NCBI GenBank assembly: GCA_030632885.1
Contig: DAOVTW010000001.1
Location: 166,435-230,434, forward strand
DNA: 64,000 nt
From: JAIOSM01 sp023143455
GTDB lineage: Bacteria > Desulfobacterota > Desulfobacteria > Desulfobacterales > Desulfobacteraceae
Direction of reading: 5' to 3'
Below the pieces are notes generated by a model. The model searched no databases. It was not told the origin of the DNA and was given only the letters and a program-made list of their open reading frames with translations. Position 1 is the stretch's first letter. Each line of letters opens with the position of its first letter. Positions 8,781-19,500 of the stretch are shown one piece after another. Position numbers and translations under genes: made by a program.

Positions 8781-9752
8781 ATGCAAAATATATTAATTGT
8801 GTTTATTAGCTTCTTGTTTGGTTGTTTGGGTGCCTGGATAATACATAAAATCGGCTACAAACTCGGTGTACTTGATGTACCAAATGAGAGAAGTTCACAT
8901 ACAAAAGATATACCTAAAGGCGGTGGAATAGGAATTCTGGCTGCTTTTGTTTTTTCCTCAATTATTATCAAAATTCCAATAACATTTTGGGTTCCAGCGC
9001 TTGTTTTATCAATAGTCAGTTTTTTTGGAGACAAGGTGGAGTTATCAGTTAAATTTCGCCTGCTAATACAATTTATTTGCAGTTTTATTTTTTTGATTAA
9101 TTTCTTTTATTCAGCTCAGGTACATCTGCTCACATGGTTTCTAATTTTTCCTTTTGCGGTTTTTATTGTTGGGACATCAAATTTCTATAATTTTATGGAT
9201 GGAATCAATGGTATAGCTGGGGTTACAGGTGCAGTAGGTTTTTTCTTGTTAGCTTTTTATGGTTATATCTCAGGCGCTGTAACCAATTATAATGTTTTAG
9301 CCATTGCAGTTGTTTTTGCATGTACTGGATTTTTATTATTTAATATCCCAAAGGCAAAAGTTTTTATGGGTGATATAGGAAGTGTTCTATTGGGCTTTGT
9401 TTTTGCCTGTATGGTTGTTTCATTCTCAAGGACTCTTTTAGAATTTATTTTTCTTGTTGGTTTTCTTTTCCCTTTTTATGCAGATGAATTAATTACAATG
9501 TTTGTCAGGATTAGAAATGGTGATTCGCTGAATATTCCCCACAGGCAGCATATCTATCAACTTCTTGCAAACGAATATGAGATTGAGCACTGGAAAGTTT
9601 CAACTGCTTATGGTGTAATACAGCTTGCTATTGGTATGGCAATAATTTTTCTACAGAATTATAGTTATATTCCAGTAATTGCTTTGTTATTGATGTGTTT
9701 TTTTTGCTCTACTGTATTTGCTGTTGTTATCAGGAAGAAGTTAACGATTTGA
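8781..9752 (+). CDS. WecA/WbpL-like polyprenyl-phosphate HexNAc-1-phosphate transferase
   Basis: A 323-residue, about ten-segment membrane protein of the MraY/WecA family, which starts polysaccharide synthesis by moving a sugar-1-phosphate from UDP-HexNAc to undecaprenyl phosphate. Diagnostic motifs are VPNERSSHTKDIPKGGGIGI near the N-terminus, NFYNFMDGINGIAG, VFMGDIGSVLLGF and a late cytosolic PHRQHIYQLL. The usual Asp-Asp pair that follows the second block reads FFGDKVEL here, so the first Asp is replaced by Gly. In MraY this pair is at the Mg2+/active site, which makes the change odd (see finding). Neighbouring genes suggest that UDP-QuiNAc or UDP-FucNAc is the donor. Confidence 0.88.
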   Translation: MQNILIVFISFLFGCLGAWIIHKIGYKLGVLDVPNERSSHTKDIPKGGGIGILAAFVFSSIIIKIPITFWVPALVLSIVSFFGDKVELSVKFRLLIQFICSFIFLINFFYSAQVHLLTWFLIFPFAVFIVGTSNFYNFMDGINGIAGVTGAVGFFLLAFYGYISGAVTNYNVLAIAVVFACTGFLLFNIPKAKVFMGDIGSVLLGFVFACMVVSFSRTLLEFIFLVGFLFPFYADELITMFVRIRNGDSLNIPHRQHIYQLLANEYEIEHWKVSTAYGVIQLAIGMAIIFLQNYSYIPVIALLLMCFFCSTVFAVVIRKKLTI

Positions 9753-9859
9753 GTTGGATTAGTAAATTTATGATTTAAGAATTGTTGATCTTATTACGTT
9801 TCTGGAGTATTAAATCCCATCACTACTAAAAAAAATGATTTTTCGATAAGGAGAGGTGT

Positions 9860-11452
9860 TTGTTTACTGACAAAATGAGAAATTGGTATCAAAATTCTAA
9901 TGATAACGAAAGAGATTGGTTCTTTTTAGGTGTTCCTATACTGATATCATTATTAATAAAATTGATTCTTGTATTAGCATTATACAGCAGTCCAATTAAT
10001 AATGATGGCATTCTATATATTAATGCTGCCAAACAATATGCTATGGGTAATTTCGCAGATGGTTTGGCGCTTTATCCCATGCCAGCTTATCCTTTGTTAA
10101 TTGCAATGACTCATATGACCATTCCTGACTGGATTATTGCAGGGTATTTTATATCAGTAAGCAGTATGATACTTGTATTAATTCCTTTATACTATTTAAC
10201 TAAGAATATGTATAACAAGAGAGTTGCGTTTTGGGCTTGTTTTATTTTTGCTATTTTACCAAGAATGAATGGGTATTCTATGAATATAAGCAGAGACCCC
10301 CTTTTTTTGGTTCTATTTATTTCATGTGTTTATTTTTCTCTTAGATCAATTAGAGAATCAAATCAATTTCTATTTGCAATAACATTCATATTGGCATGGG
10401 TTGCTACACTTATCAGAATTGAAGGTGTACTTTTCCTTGGTTATTATTTCTTTGTTTTAATTTACATTGTAATTGTTGATAAAGAAAAAAGGTCTTTTTA
10501 TTTTTTTAGATGTTTGACCTGGATTACTATACCTTTATTATTTGTTGGAATTGCATTATTATTTAATGGTCAGCATGGTATTGCAGTTAACAGGTTCGAT
10601 CAAGTATATTCAGAAATAATAATATTTTTCAAAGGGGATTTTCTTACTAAATCTCGCGAAATTTATCAATTTTTTTCAGAAGTCGCAGGCCAACCACCAT
10701 TCACTGATACTATTTACGGCTTTGCATCACTTTGCAGGCATTTTTTACCTTTTATTTATATGTTTGCCATAATACAAGTGTTAGTTAAAATTCTATTCCC
10801 TTTATTATTGATTCCCCTTTATATTGGGTTCAGAGATTCAGAAAAGCCGGCAGATAAATCAGGAAGATTTATATTCGGGATATGGCTATTGTTTTTTTTG
10901 CTTGGTTATTATTTTTTAATAAAACAGGACATACTTATAACCAGATGGGGTATAGTGCCTACAACACTTCTTCTACCATGGGTAGGTTTGGGGCTGGATA
11001 GGTTATGGAGTAAAATAAAAATTTCTTCACATAAAAGTGCAGTAATATTTTTGATTATTTTAATTCTAATTGCCCCAACAGCAAAAACATTTAGTTTGGT
11101 ATCATCAAGAGATATCACAACTGTTAGTACTGTTAGATGGTTGGTTAACAAGAGAAAGATTAACAAACTTTCAATCGTTTCAAATAATTTCAAAGATGCT
11201 TTTTATATTGATCTTGAGGCACAGGATCAGGCAAATTTTGATTGGAGAAGCCATTATTATGATAAGAATACGAGTCCTAAAAGTATTGAACAATTTGCTC
11301 TTGAAAAAAACGCTGAGATAATTGTTTTGAAAATAAAAAACAGGCATATTGGCAAGATTGATGATTTTCAATTTTATCAAGAGATTAATTCTTTTGCTGG
11401 CAATAGATATACTACTTTTATCTATAGAAGGTCATTAGCGGATGAAAATTAG
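9860..11452 (+). CDS. GT39/PMT_2-like membrane glycosyltransferase
   Basis: A 530-residue protein with a short cytosolic N-terminus, about eleven hydrophobic segments and a soluble C-terminal tail from about residue 420. The first loop contains INNDGILYINAAKQYAMG and YPMPAYPLL, typical of PMT_2 (GT39) enzymes that use polyprenyl-phosphate sugars. The TTG at 9860 is chosen because AAGGAG ends six bases before it, whereas the first ATG (9875) would be 21 bases away. The gene overlaps the next by 11 bases. It is not closely related to the GT39-like gene at 2344, so the two probably add different side residues. Specificity unknown. Confidence 0.75.
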   Translation: MFTDKMRNWYQNSNDNERDWFFLGVPILISLLIKLILVLALYSSPINNDGILYINAAKQYAMGNFADGLALYPMPAYPLLIAMTHMTIPDWIIAGYFISVSSMILVLIPLYYLTKNMYNKRVAFWACFIFAILPRMNGYSMNISRDPLFLVLFISCVYFSLRSIRESNQFLFAITFILAWVATLIRIEGVLFLGYYFFVLIYIVIVDKEKRSFYFFRCLTWITIPLLFVGIALLFNGQHGIAVNRFDQVYSEIIIFFKGDFLTKSREIYQFFSEVAGQPPFTDTIYGFASLCRHFLPFIYMFAIIQVLVKILFPLLLIPLYIGFRDSEKPADKSGRFIFGIWLLFFLLGYYFLIKQDILITRWGIVPTTLLLPWVGLGLDRLWSKIKISSHKSAVIFLIILILIAPTAKTFSLVSSRDITTVSTVRWLVNKRKINKLSIVSNNFKDAFYIDLEAQDQANFDWRSHYYDKNTSPKSIEQFALEKNAEIIVLKIKNRHIGKIDDFQFYQEINSFAGNRYTTFIYRRSLADEN

Positions 11453-13325
11453 GTTTTCCAGAAATTTATTTATCATCATGATATCTGATATTGTGTTGAT
11501 ATTATTATCTCTATATTTTTCATACCAGATTCGTTTTGATTTTGAAATTTCAGTAATTTTTTGGGATCAATTTGTATGGATGATTCCGAGTTTAATTTTG
11601 ATTAAAATTTTAACTTTTATATATTTTGACCTATACCGGGGTATGTGGAGATATACCAGCTTAAATGATCTTATAAATATTATAAAAGCATCAGTTGTAT
11701 CTTCCTTGTTATTAGGTGGCTGGGTTTTTTTTAGAACACAATTTGTAAGTGTTCCAAGGTCTGTTTTTTTAATTGATTTAAGTTTAACTTTACTTTTTAT
11801 TTCAGGTTTAAGAGTTCTCACAAGAATCAGCTTTGAACGGTTGAATGAACATACAAATTTAAAGGAAGTTTTTTTATCTTTTGTTCAATCATTTAAAAAG
11901 GATTCTACTTCAGCAAAAAAACTTTTGATTCTTGGAGCAGGAGATTGTGGGGAAAAGCTTTATAGAGAGATTCGTAACAATTCCTCTATTAAGTTAAAAG
12001 TAGTTGGTTTCTTAGATGATGATCCTGCTAAAATCGGAAGAAAAATTCATGGCGTCTTAGTCATAGATCAGATTGAAAATATTGAAAGTGTTGTTAAGGG
12101 GTATGGAATTGAACAAATAATTATTTCAATTCCTTCGGCTAATGCATCAAGAATGAGGTACATTGTTGAGCTCTGTAAAAAATGTGATGTTGAGTTTAAG
12201 ACAGTTCCGGGAATGGGTGAGCTAATAAATGGTAAAGTCACTGTAAATGCAATTAGGGAAGTGGAATACAGAGACCTTCTTGGTCGGAAACCTGTTGATC
12301 TGGATGATGAAAAGATTGGAGAATATCTGGGTAGCAGAACTATATTTGTTACTGGCGCCGGTGGATCTATCGGTCGAGGCTTATGCAATCAGATCCTAAG
12401 ATATTCTCCTGAGAAAATTATTCTTTTTGAAAGAGCTGAGAGCCCTCTTTATGAAATTGATCTTGATCTAAAGAGAGTTTTCCCCAATGTAGAAGTTGTT
12501 CCATTTTTGGGTGATATTCAGAACAAAGAAGAGCTCGAAAAAGCATTTGAAAAGTTTAAACCTGATATTGTTTTCCATGCAGCAGCCTATAAGCATGTTC
12601 CAATGTTAGAGCATTATCCATGGAAAGCAGTTGAAAATAATATACAGGGTACAGAAAATCTTGTTGATGTCGCTGACAGGTTTGAGTGTGAAAAATTTGT
12701 TTTTGTCTCTACTGACAAGGCTGTAAACCCTACAAATGTTATGGGTACAAGCAAGCGAGTTTCAGAAATAATTGTTCAAAGTAGAAATGTTATTAAAAAG
12801 TCAAAAACAACTTTTATCACTGTAAGGTTTGGCAATGTCATAGGTAGCGTTGGTAGTGTAATCCCTCTTTTTAAAAAACAGATCAAAGAGGGTGGGCCTG
12901 TTACTGTAACCCATCCTGATATAATCAGGTATTTTATGCTTATTTCTGAAGCCTGCCAATTGATTCTTCAAGCAGGTTCTATGGGAAGAGGTGGAGAGAT
13001 ATTTGTTTTAGAAATGGGAGATCCTGTTAATATTGATAGTATGGCAAGGGATTTGATTAAATTTTCAGGGTTTGAACCTGAAGTTGATATAAAGATTAAA
13101 TACACAGGATTAAGGCCTGGTGAAAAACTTTATGAAGAGTTGATGACTAAAGATGAAAATGTAGTTCCTACAAATCATAAAAAAATAATGGTATTAAATA
13201 GTAACAAGAATGACATGGACAATTTCAATACTGGTCTGGAGAAATTAAAAAAAGCTGCAAAAGATCGAAATAAAAAAGAAATAAAACAATGCTTAATAGA
13301 GATTGTACCTGAATATAAACCTTAA
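11442..13325 (+). CDS. WbpM/CapD-type UDP-HexNAc 4,6-dehydratase, membrane-anchored
   Basis: A 627-residue two-part protein. Residues 1 to about 115 form four membrane segments. A first Rossmann-like domain starts at KKLLILGAGDCGEKLYREI and the catalytic SDR domain at IFVTGAGGSIGRGLCNQI. The SDR carries VFHAAAYKHVPMLE, FVSTDKAVNPTNVMGTSKR and GNVIGSVGSVIPLF. In the large WbpM/PglF family the usual Ser-Tyr-Lys Tyr is replaced by Met in the MGTSK position, as here. The enzyme makes UDP-2-acetamido-2,6-dideoxy-4-keto-glucose from UDP-GlcNAc. It closes the polysaccharide cluster and supplies the keto-sugar for the WbpV-like reductase at 7785. Family call is very secure. Confidence 0.93.
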   Translation: MKIRFSRNLFIIMISDIVLILLSLYFSYQIRFDFEISVIFWDQFVWMIPSLILIKILTFIYFDLYRGMWRYTSLNDLINIIKASVVSSLLLGGWVFFRTQFVSVPRSVFLIDLSLTLLFISGLRVLTRISFERLNEHTNLKEVFLSFVQSFKKDSTSAKKLLILGAGDCGEKLYREIRNNSSIKLKVVGFLDDDPAKIGRKIHGVLVIDQIENIESVVKGYGIEQIIISIPSANASRMRYIVELCKKCDVEFKTVPGMGELINGKVTVNAIREVEYRDLLGRKPVDLDDEKIGEYLGSRTIFVTGAGGSIGRGLCNQILRYSPEKIILFERAESPLYEIDLDLKRVFPNVEVVPFLGDIQNKEELEKAFEKFKPDIVFHAAAYKHVPMLEHYPWKAVENNIQGTENLVDVADRFECEKFVFVSTDKAVNPTNVMGTSKRVSEIIVQSRNVIKKSKTTFITVRFGNVIGSVGSVIPLFKKQIKEGGPVTVTHPDIIRYFMLISEACQLILQAGSMGRGGEIFVLEMGDPVNIDSMARDLIKFSGFEPEVDIKIKYTGLRPGEKLYEELMTKDENVVPTNHKKIMVLNSNKNDMDNFNTGLEKLKKAAKDRNKKEIKQCLIEIVPEYKP

Positions 13326-13344
13326 AAATAAATAGAATCCACCT

Positions 13345-16300
13345 TTGCTGAATATTTTTAAAAGTAATAGAATGGAATATCTTATGGATGCTTTAGCATC
13401 TGTGATAAAGGATCCCTTAGCGGATCCTTTTTTGTTTGAATGGATAGTAATTCAGAGCAGAGGTATGAAACAATGGATATCTATCGAGCTTGCAAAAAAA
13501 AATGGGATATGTGCAAACGTCAATTATTCTTTTCCAAGAGAGATAATTGAAAAGTTTTCTTTGAAACAAGATTTTGATAGTAATCTTCTTGTCTGGAAAA
13601 TTATGGATTTAATTCCCCATCTCATACATGACTCCAAATTTAGGAGTATAAAGAATTATCTTGTAGATGATAAAGATGGCATCAGGCTTTATCAACTTAG
13701 CAGCAATATTGCTGACCTTTTTGATGATTACAGGATTTACCGTCCTGACCTGTTATTAAAATGGCAGAACAATGCTGAAAACCTTCAGGCCAAAGATAGT
13801 TTTTGGGCATGGCAGCCTGTTTTGTTCAGGAAAATGATTGAAACTGGCTTTGAATATTCTCCTGTTCAAGTTGCAGAAGGAAAAGATATCCCCCAACGGA
13901 TTTCAGCTTTTGGAATATCATCTTATCCTCCTCTGTTTTTGAATTTTTTTAATAACTTAAGCAAGCTTTCGGATATTAATTTGTTTTTGTTTGTACCCTC
14001 AAAAGAATTTTTTGGATATTCAACGCCTAATTTTATAGAGGAAATTGATTCTGGAAACCCCCTTGTTGCATCTCTTGGAAAGGCAGGCAGGGATTTGCAG
14101 GTTTTATTGGAAGAGTTTGAATATTATGAACCCCCCTTGCCTGATTTGTGGCATGATTCTCTGCTTGATGCAGGGACAATGCTCTCTTATCTTCAATCAG
14201 ATATATTAAATCTTTATGAAAGGAAACATGGCAAAGATATAGAGCCCCTTGATATTTCTCTTAAAAATGACAATTCAATTTCAATCCATTCATGTCATAC
14301 TCCCATGCGGGAGGTACAAATTTTCAAAGATCAGCTCTTAAATCTTTTTGAGAAAAACCCTGATTTAACACCAGATGATGTAATTGTAATGATGCCTGAT
14401 GTTGAGTCATATGCACCTTTGATCGAAGCTGTGTTTTCTGTAGAACACAAGTTTTCTTATTCAATCAGTGATCGAAAACAAAAGTCAGAGTCAAAAATAG
14501 TTAAAGCTTTTTTAAAAATCATGAACATTATGACTTCAAGGCTTGAGCTTCATTCTGTTCTTGACCTTCTTTTTATGGAACCAGTGGCAGAGAAATTTTC
14601 AATTGATCAGATTGAACTTGGCTTAATTGAGAAATACGCCGAGAATGCAGGGATACGATGGGGCATTGATTCAGATCACAAAAAAAACAGAGGTTTTCCT
14701 GAATTTTATGAAAACACTTTTAAGTTTGGCCTTCAAAGACTAATGCTTGGATATGCCATGCCTGAGGACAGTGATACATTATTCTGCAATGTTATTCCTA
14801 CTGGTATGCCCCAAGGATCAGAAGCAGAAATAATTGGAAAATTTGCTTTGTTTTTAGATGCTCTTTTTAAAGAGGCAAAGCTATTTTATTTAAGAGAAGA
14901 AAATATTTCATATTTTTGTAAAAGTTTTAAGCAGATTTTAAACTCAATGATTGCAAAGACTTCTGATAATGAAACAGAATTTTTATTCATTTTAGATATA
15001 GTTCAGCAAATTAAAAATGAATCAGAACAAGCTTTATTTGAAAATAAACTTTCCTTTGATGTTGCCTTGAAAATACTTGAGGAAAAGTTGTCTCAATCGG
15101 TTTCAGCAGGATCATTCATGACCGGCGGTATTACATTCTGTAATTTAATGCCCATGAGAAGCATTCCCTTTAAGGTTGTTGGATTAATGGGTATGGGTGA
15201 GCAGGATTTTCCAAGAAAATCATCCTCAAGGAGCTTTGATTTGATTGAAAAATTCCCACGAATTGGTGATAAAAATGTTCGTTCTGAAGACAGGTATCTA
15301 TTTTTAGAAGCTCTGATTTCTGCAAGGGAAAATTTTATAATCACATATACAGGTTTTGATATAAAAGACAATTCACCATTACCCTGTTCAGCAATTGTAA
15401 GTGAGTTAATCGATGTAATTATGGAAAGTTTTAAAATAAAATCAGAGCAAGATCTGATTTGCTATCATCCTCTTCAGCCATTTAGTCCCAAGTATTTTAC
15501 CAAGAATGAGAAGTATTTTTCATTTTCTTCCCATGCTTTTAAAACCTTAAAAAGTCTTGCAAACAGATCAGATAAAAAAGAATTGTTTATCTCTAAAGAT
15601 TTATCCCCTTCGACCTTGTCAAAAGAAAATATTTCTTTGGACAGCCTTTGTTATTTTTTCAAACAGCCTTTAAAATATATGATGAAAAACAGGCTGGGTA
15701 TTGTTTTTCAGGAATCTAAAATAACTCAGGAAGACAGAGAACCTGTTGTTTTAGATTCGCTTGATAATTTTCAGATAGGATCAGATATTCTTATAAAGGG
15801 TGTTGAAACAAAACAGCTTAATTTTGATTATGACAGGTTCAAAGCAGCAGGCAAACTCTCTTTTGGAAAAAAAGGTAAGATTGACTTAGAAGAAATATAT
15901 TCCCAGGTTGCACCCATATATGAAAAAGCAGAAACAATTATTCAAAAAGGGCTTATGAGTTCAATAAATTTTGATATTGATTTTGATTCAATTAATGTTT
16001 CAGGCACCATTGACCAAATTTTTGATGATATTGGTCGTGCAATAGTAACATTTGGAAAACTTAACCCTCAACGGCTTTTAAATGCTTGGATATATCATCT
16101 TGCTTTAAATGCTTCTTCAAAAAAGGCAAATTCTTTAGAAACTATTCTAGTTGGGAAGAGTGTAGGTAAATCAAAAAATATTGCCAAGCAAATTTTATTT
16201 TCAAAAACAGATAGCAATGATGCACACAAGTTATTATCAGATCTTGTAAAAAGTTACCAAGCAGGCCTTGATACTCCTTTTTTGTTTTTCCCTGAAACAT

Positions 16301-16551
16301 CCTATGAGTTTGTGAAAAACTTTTTAGAAACTGATCAGGATGAATCGAAAAGCAATATTTTCAACATTATGCAAAAGTGTAAAACAAAATGGTACAATTC
16401 TTTTTTTGACTCAGGAGAAAAAACAGATAGATATACAAACCTTTATTTTGGTGAGCATGACCTTTTTCAGAGTGTGGATTATTTTATTGGAAGCGGGTTT
16501 ATTGAAAATTCAGTCAGAGTATTTAAGCCATTAATGGAGCATATGAAATAA
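13345..16551 (+). CDS. recC: Exodeoxyribonuclease V gamma subunit (RecC)
   Basis: 1068 residues, close to the usual RecC length. The N-terminus (LNIFKSNRMEYLMDAL, DPFLFEWIVIQSRGMKQW) aligns with the RecC family opening, which supports the TTG at 13345 although no good Shine-Dalgarno is seen. Other matches are SIHSCHTPMREVQIFKDQLL, VIVMMPDVESYAPLIEAVF, and GGITFCNLMPMRSIPFKVVGLMGMGEQ split across two blocks. RecC recognises Chi and holds the RecBC(D) helicase-nuclease on double-strand ends. recB begins one base after the stop, so the two form an operon; recD is not next to them. Placement directly behind a polysaccharide cluster probably has no functional meaning. Confidence 0.93.
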   Translation: MLNIFKSNRMEYLMDALASVIKDPLADPFLFEWIVIQSRGMKQWISIELAKKNGICANVNYSFPREIIEKFSLKQDFDSNLLVWKIMDLIPHLIHDSKFRSIKNYLVDDKDGIRLYQLSSNIADLFDDYRIYRPDLLLKWQNNAENLQAKDSFWAWQPVLFRKMIETGFEYSPVQVAEGKDIPQRISAFGISSYPPLFLNFFNNLSKLSDINLFLFVPSKEFFGYSTPNFIEEIDSGNPLVASLGKAGRDLQVLLEEFEYYEPPLPDLWHDSLLDAGTMLSYLQSDILNLYERKHGKDIEPLDISLKNDNSISIHSCHTPMREVQIFKDQLLNLFEKNPDLTPDDVIVMMPDVESYAPLIEAVFSVEHKFSYSISDRKQKSESKIVKAFLKIMNIMTSRLELHSVLDLLFMEPVAEKFSIDQIELGLIEKYAENAGIRWGIDSDHKKNRGFPEFYENTFKFGLQRLMLGYAMPEDSDTLFCNVIPTGMPQGSEAEIIGKFALFLDALFKEAKLFYLREENISYFCKSFKQILNSMIAKTSDNETEFLFILDIVQQIKNESEQALFENKLSFDVALKILEEKLSQSVSAGSFMTGGITFCNLMPMRSIPFKVVGLMGMGEQDFPRKSSSRSFDLIEKFPRIGDKNVRSEDRYLFLEALISARENFIITYTGFDIKDNSPLPCSAIVSELIDVIMESFKIKSEQDLICYHPLQPFSPKYFTKNEKYFSFSSHAFKTLKSLANRSDKKELFISKDLSPSTLSKENISLDSLCYFFKQPLKYMMKNRLGIVFQESKITQEDREPVVLDSLDNFQIGSDILIKGVETKQLNFDYDRFKAAGKLSFGKKGKIDLEEIYSQVAPIYEKAETIIQKGLMSSINFDIDFDSINVSGTIDQIFDDIGRAIVTFGKLNPQRLLNAWIYHLALNASSKKANSLETILVGKSVGKSKNIAKQILFSKTDSNDAHKLLSDLVKSYQAGLDTPFLFFPETSYEFVKNFLETDQDESKSNIFNIMQKCKTKWYNSFFDSGEKTDRYTNLYFGEHDLFQSVDYFIGSGFIENSVRVFKPLMEHMK

Positions 16552-16552
16552 G

Positions 16553-19500
16553 ATGGAAATATTGAATCCATTTGATATTGAGCTTAAAAATACAATTTTA
16601 ATTGAAGCAAGCGCTGGAACTGGAAAAACATATACAATAACTACAATCTATACAAGGCTTGTGTTAGAAGGATATAGACCGAATTCTATTTTAGTTGTTA
16701 CATTTACCGAAGCTGCGGCGGCTGAATTGAAGTTGAGAATTCGCAAAAGACTATTACAAGCTCTTTCAATTCTGGTTGAATTGAATTTTGATACAGACTC
16801 AACCCTTGAATCAGACCATGAATTCAGTCAATACCTTAAATCAGGTACAGAAAAAAAAGTAAGAAACAAAAAGAGATATTTAAAAAATGCTCTTAATTTG
16901 TTTGATGAGACATCAATTCTAACTATTCATTCTTTTTGCTTAAAAATGCTCAAAGAAAATGCTTTTGAAAGCAGAGCACTTTTTGATGTAGAACTTTCTC
17001 CTGACAGCTCTTTGATTGAAAAAGAAATATGCTATGATTTTTTTGCAGAAAAAATAAATAACCTTGACTCGCTATTCTTAAAATATCTAAAAAAGAAAAA
17101 TTTTGTTCCTGGAAAATTAATAAGAAAATTTTCAAAACTTCTTTCCCGACCTGATATTGAGCTGATTCCCAAAACCATGGAATTTTCAGATGTTTTTGAT
17201 GAGTATAGAGAGATAGTAAAAGAAATTGAAGTCTATATTGATCACAAAAGTTACGAGATCAAAGAGTTCATCCAAAATGATTCTGGAATAAACAAACAAA
17301 GTTATAAAAAAAACTTGGTAGAAAACTGGCTTGAACAAATAAGCGAGCAATTGTCTGTCACAGGCGAGAACACAGTGTTTGAAATGAATGAAAAAGGTGA
17401 TTCCTTATATAAATTCACTTTAACAAGGCTGGAAGAGAAGCTAAAACCAGGATTTGATTTGCCTGAATATGAATTTTTCAGTCTCTGCCAGAAGCTTTTT
17501 GAACTTAACAAGGTTTTTGAAAACAATATTTTAAGCCTTGAGATATCATATTTTAAATATTTAAAAACCAAGCTTCTAAAAAATAAAGAAAGACTCGGAG
17601 AAGTTTTTTTTAATGATCTCATAAACGATCTTGCCCACGCGCTTCATGGCAATGCAAGTAAAATACTTATTTCTGCAATACAGGAAAAATATCATGCAGC
17701 CTTGATAGATGAATTTCAGGATACTGACCAGACCCAATACTCTATATTTTCAAAGCTTTTTGTAAATCAGGAGAATCTATTTTGCATGATTGGAGACCCG
17801 AAACAGGCAATTTATGGTTTTCGAGGTGGAGATATTTTTGCCTATCTTAAAGCAGTTGAAGATAGTACAAAGGTTTATACATTGGATAAAAATTATAGAA
17901 GTGATCCAATGCTTGTAGAATCTGTTAATTCTATATTCACAAATCAAGTCAACCCATTTTTATATGAGAAGATCGGATTTCACCCTGTCACAGCACCTGA
18001 AATATCTGAAAACCGTTTATTTATAGATAACAAAGAAGCCCCAAGTTTTCAGTTTCTTTTTTTAAATAAAGAAAAGATAAATGCAGACATAGATAAAAAA
18101 GGTTTTATTACAAAAACATGGGCAAATGATAATATTCCGTCAATAGTTGCTGAAGATTTAGCTAAACTTTTAAATTCTGATACCTTTTTACAAAAAAGAA
18201 AGATTGAACCATCAGATATCGCAGTTATTGTCAGGAAGAATGATCAGGCAAATAAGATCAGTAAGGCATTAAAGCTTTATCAAATTCCTTCACATATTTA
18301 TAGTAGCGATTCTGTATATGTTTCAAAAGAGGCTCAAGAGATGACTGATCTTCTTTGTGCCGTATTAGAACCTGAAAATGATAGTTTAGTAAAAGCCGCT
18401 CTTTTAACAGATATTTTTGAATTTACTGCAAATGATATTGATTATCTTAACTATTCAGATGGATTACTTTCAGGCTGGAAGGAAAAATTTAAAAGTTATC
18501 AGTCTCTATGGCTGAAACATGGCTTTATCAGGATGATTCAAGAAGTTTTTTATTCAAAAGAAGCATTCTCAAAAACAAATACATATATTAGTGAAAGAAC
18601 TATTACAAATTATAATCATCTTACTGAGCTTCTTCATTATACAGAGTCTGACCAGCATTTCTCGCCTATTTTTTTATTAAAGTGGTTTGAACATGAGCAG
18701 GGAAGGGCATTAGACAATGGTTCCCAGGAAGAATTGCGCCTTGAGACGGATCAGAAAGCTGTCTCTATTGTAACAATACATAAAAGTAAGGGGCTTGAGT
18801 GGCCCTTGGTATATTTACCTTATTTATGGGATGGTAAAATTAATCCTAACAAAGATGATTATTGTTTGTTCCATGATCCAAATGATGATTACAGGGAAAA
18901 ATTTGACCTGGGATATGAAAATATAGACAAAGCAAGAGAATTATCAAATAATGAAGCGCAGGCTGAAGAGGTAAGGCTTTTGTATGTTGCTTTGACACGT
19001 GCTGCATCAATGGTGAAAGTGGTTTGGGGAAGGTTTAATTCTGTAGATGCCTCAGCTTTAGGAAATATCTTGCACGGTAAATCTGTTTCAGATGATATGG
19101 GCATGTTAGAAGACATTAAATCCTTAACAAAAAATGGCAAGCAAAGGATAAGTGTTGATATTTATAAGCCTGGTGAATCAGGAGGAAAAATAATTCCTTA
19201 TAGCCAAAATGATGTTCTCCATAAGCAAGGTAAAATAAGAACCCTTACAAGATCGGTTTTTAAATCATGGAAAATTGCAAGTTTTTCATCTTTAATTTCA
19301 AATATAGATTATAAATTTTCAGCAAATACAGAGATAGGAAAAAACCTTTCCTCTAAAACAGAAATAACATTAAAAGATTTCCCTGCAGGTGCAGGCTCTG
19401 GAGAATTTTTTCATTCTCTTTTTGAGGATCTTGATTTTGGGGACAATAAGGAAAATATTACAAATCTTGTTAAGTCAAAGCTTGAAGGTTTTGGATATAA

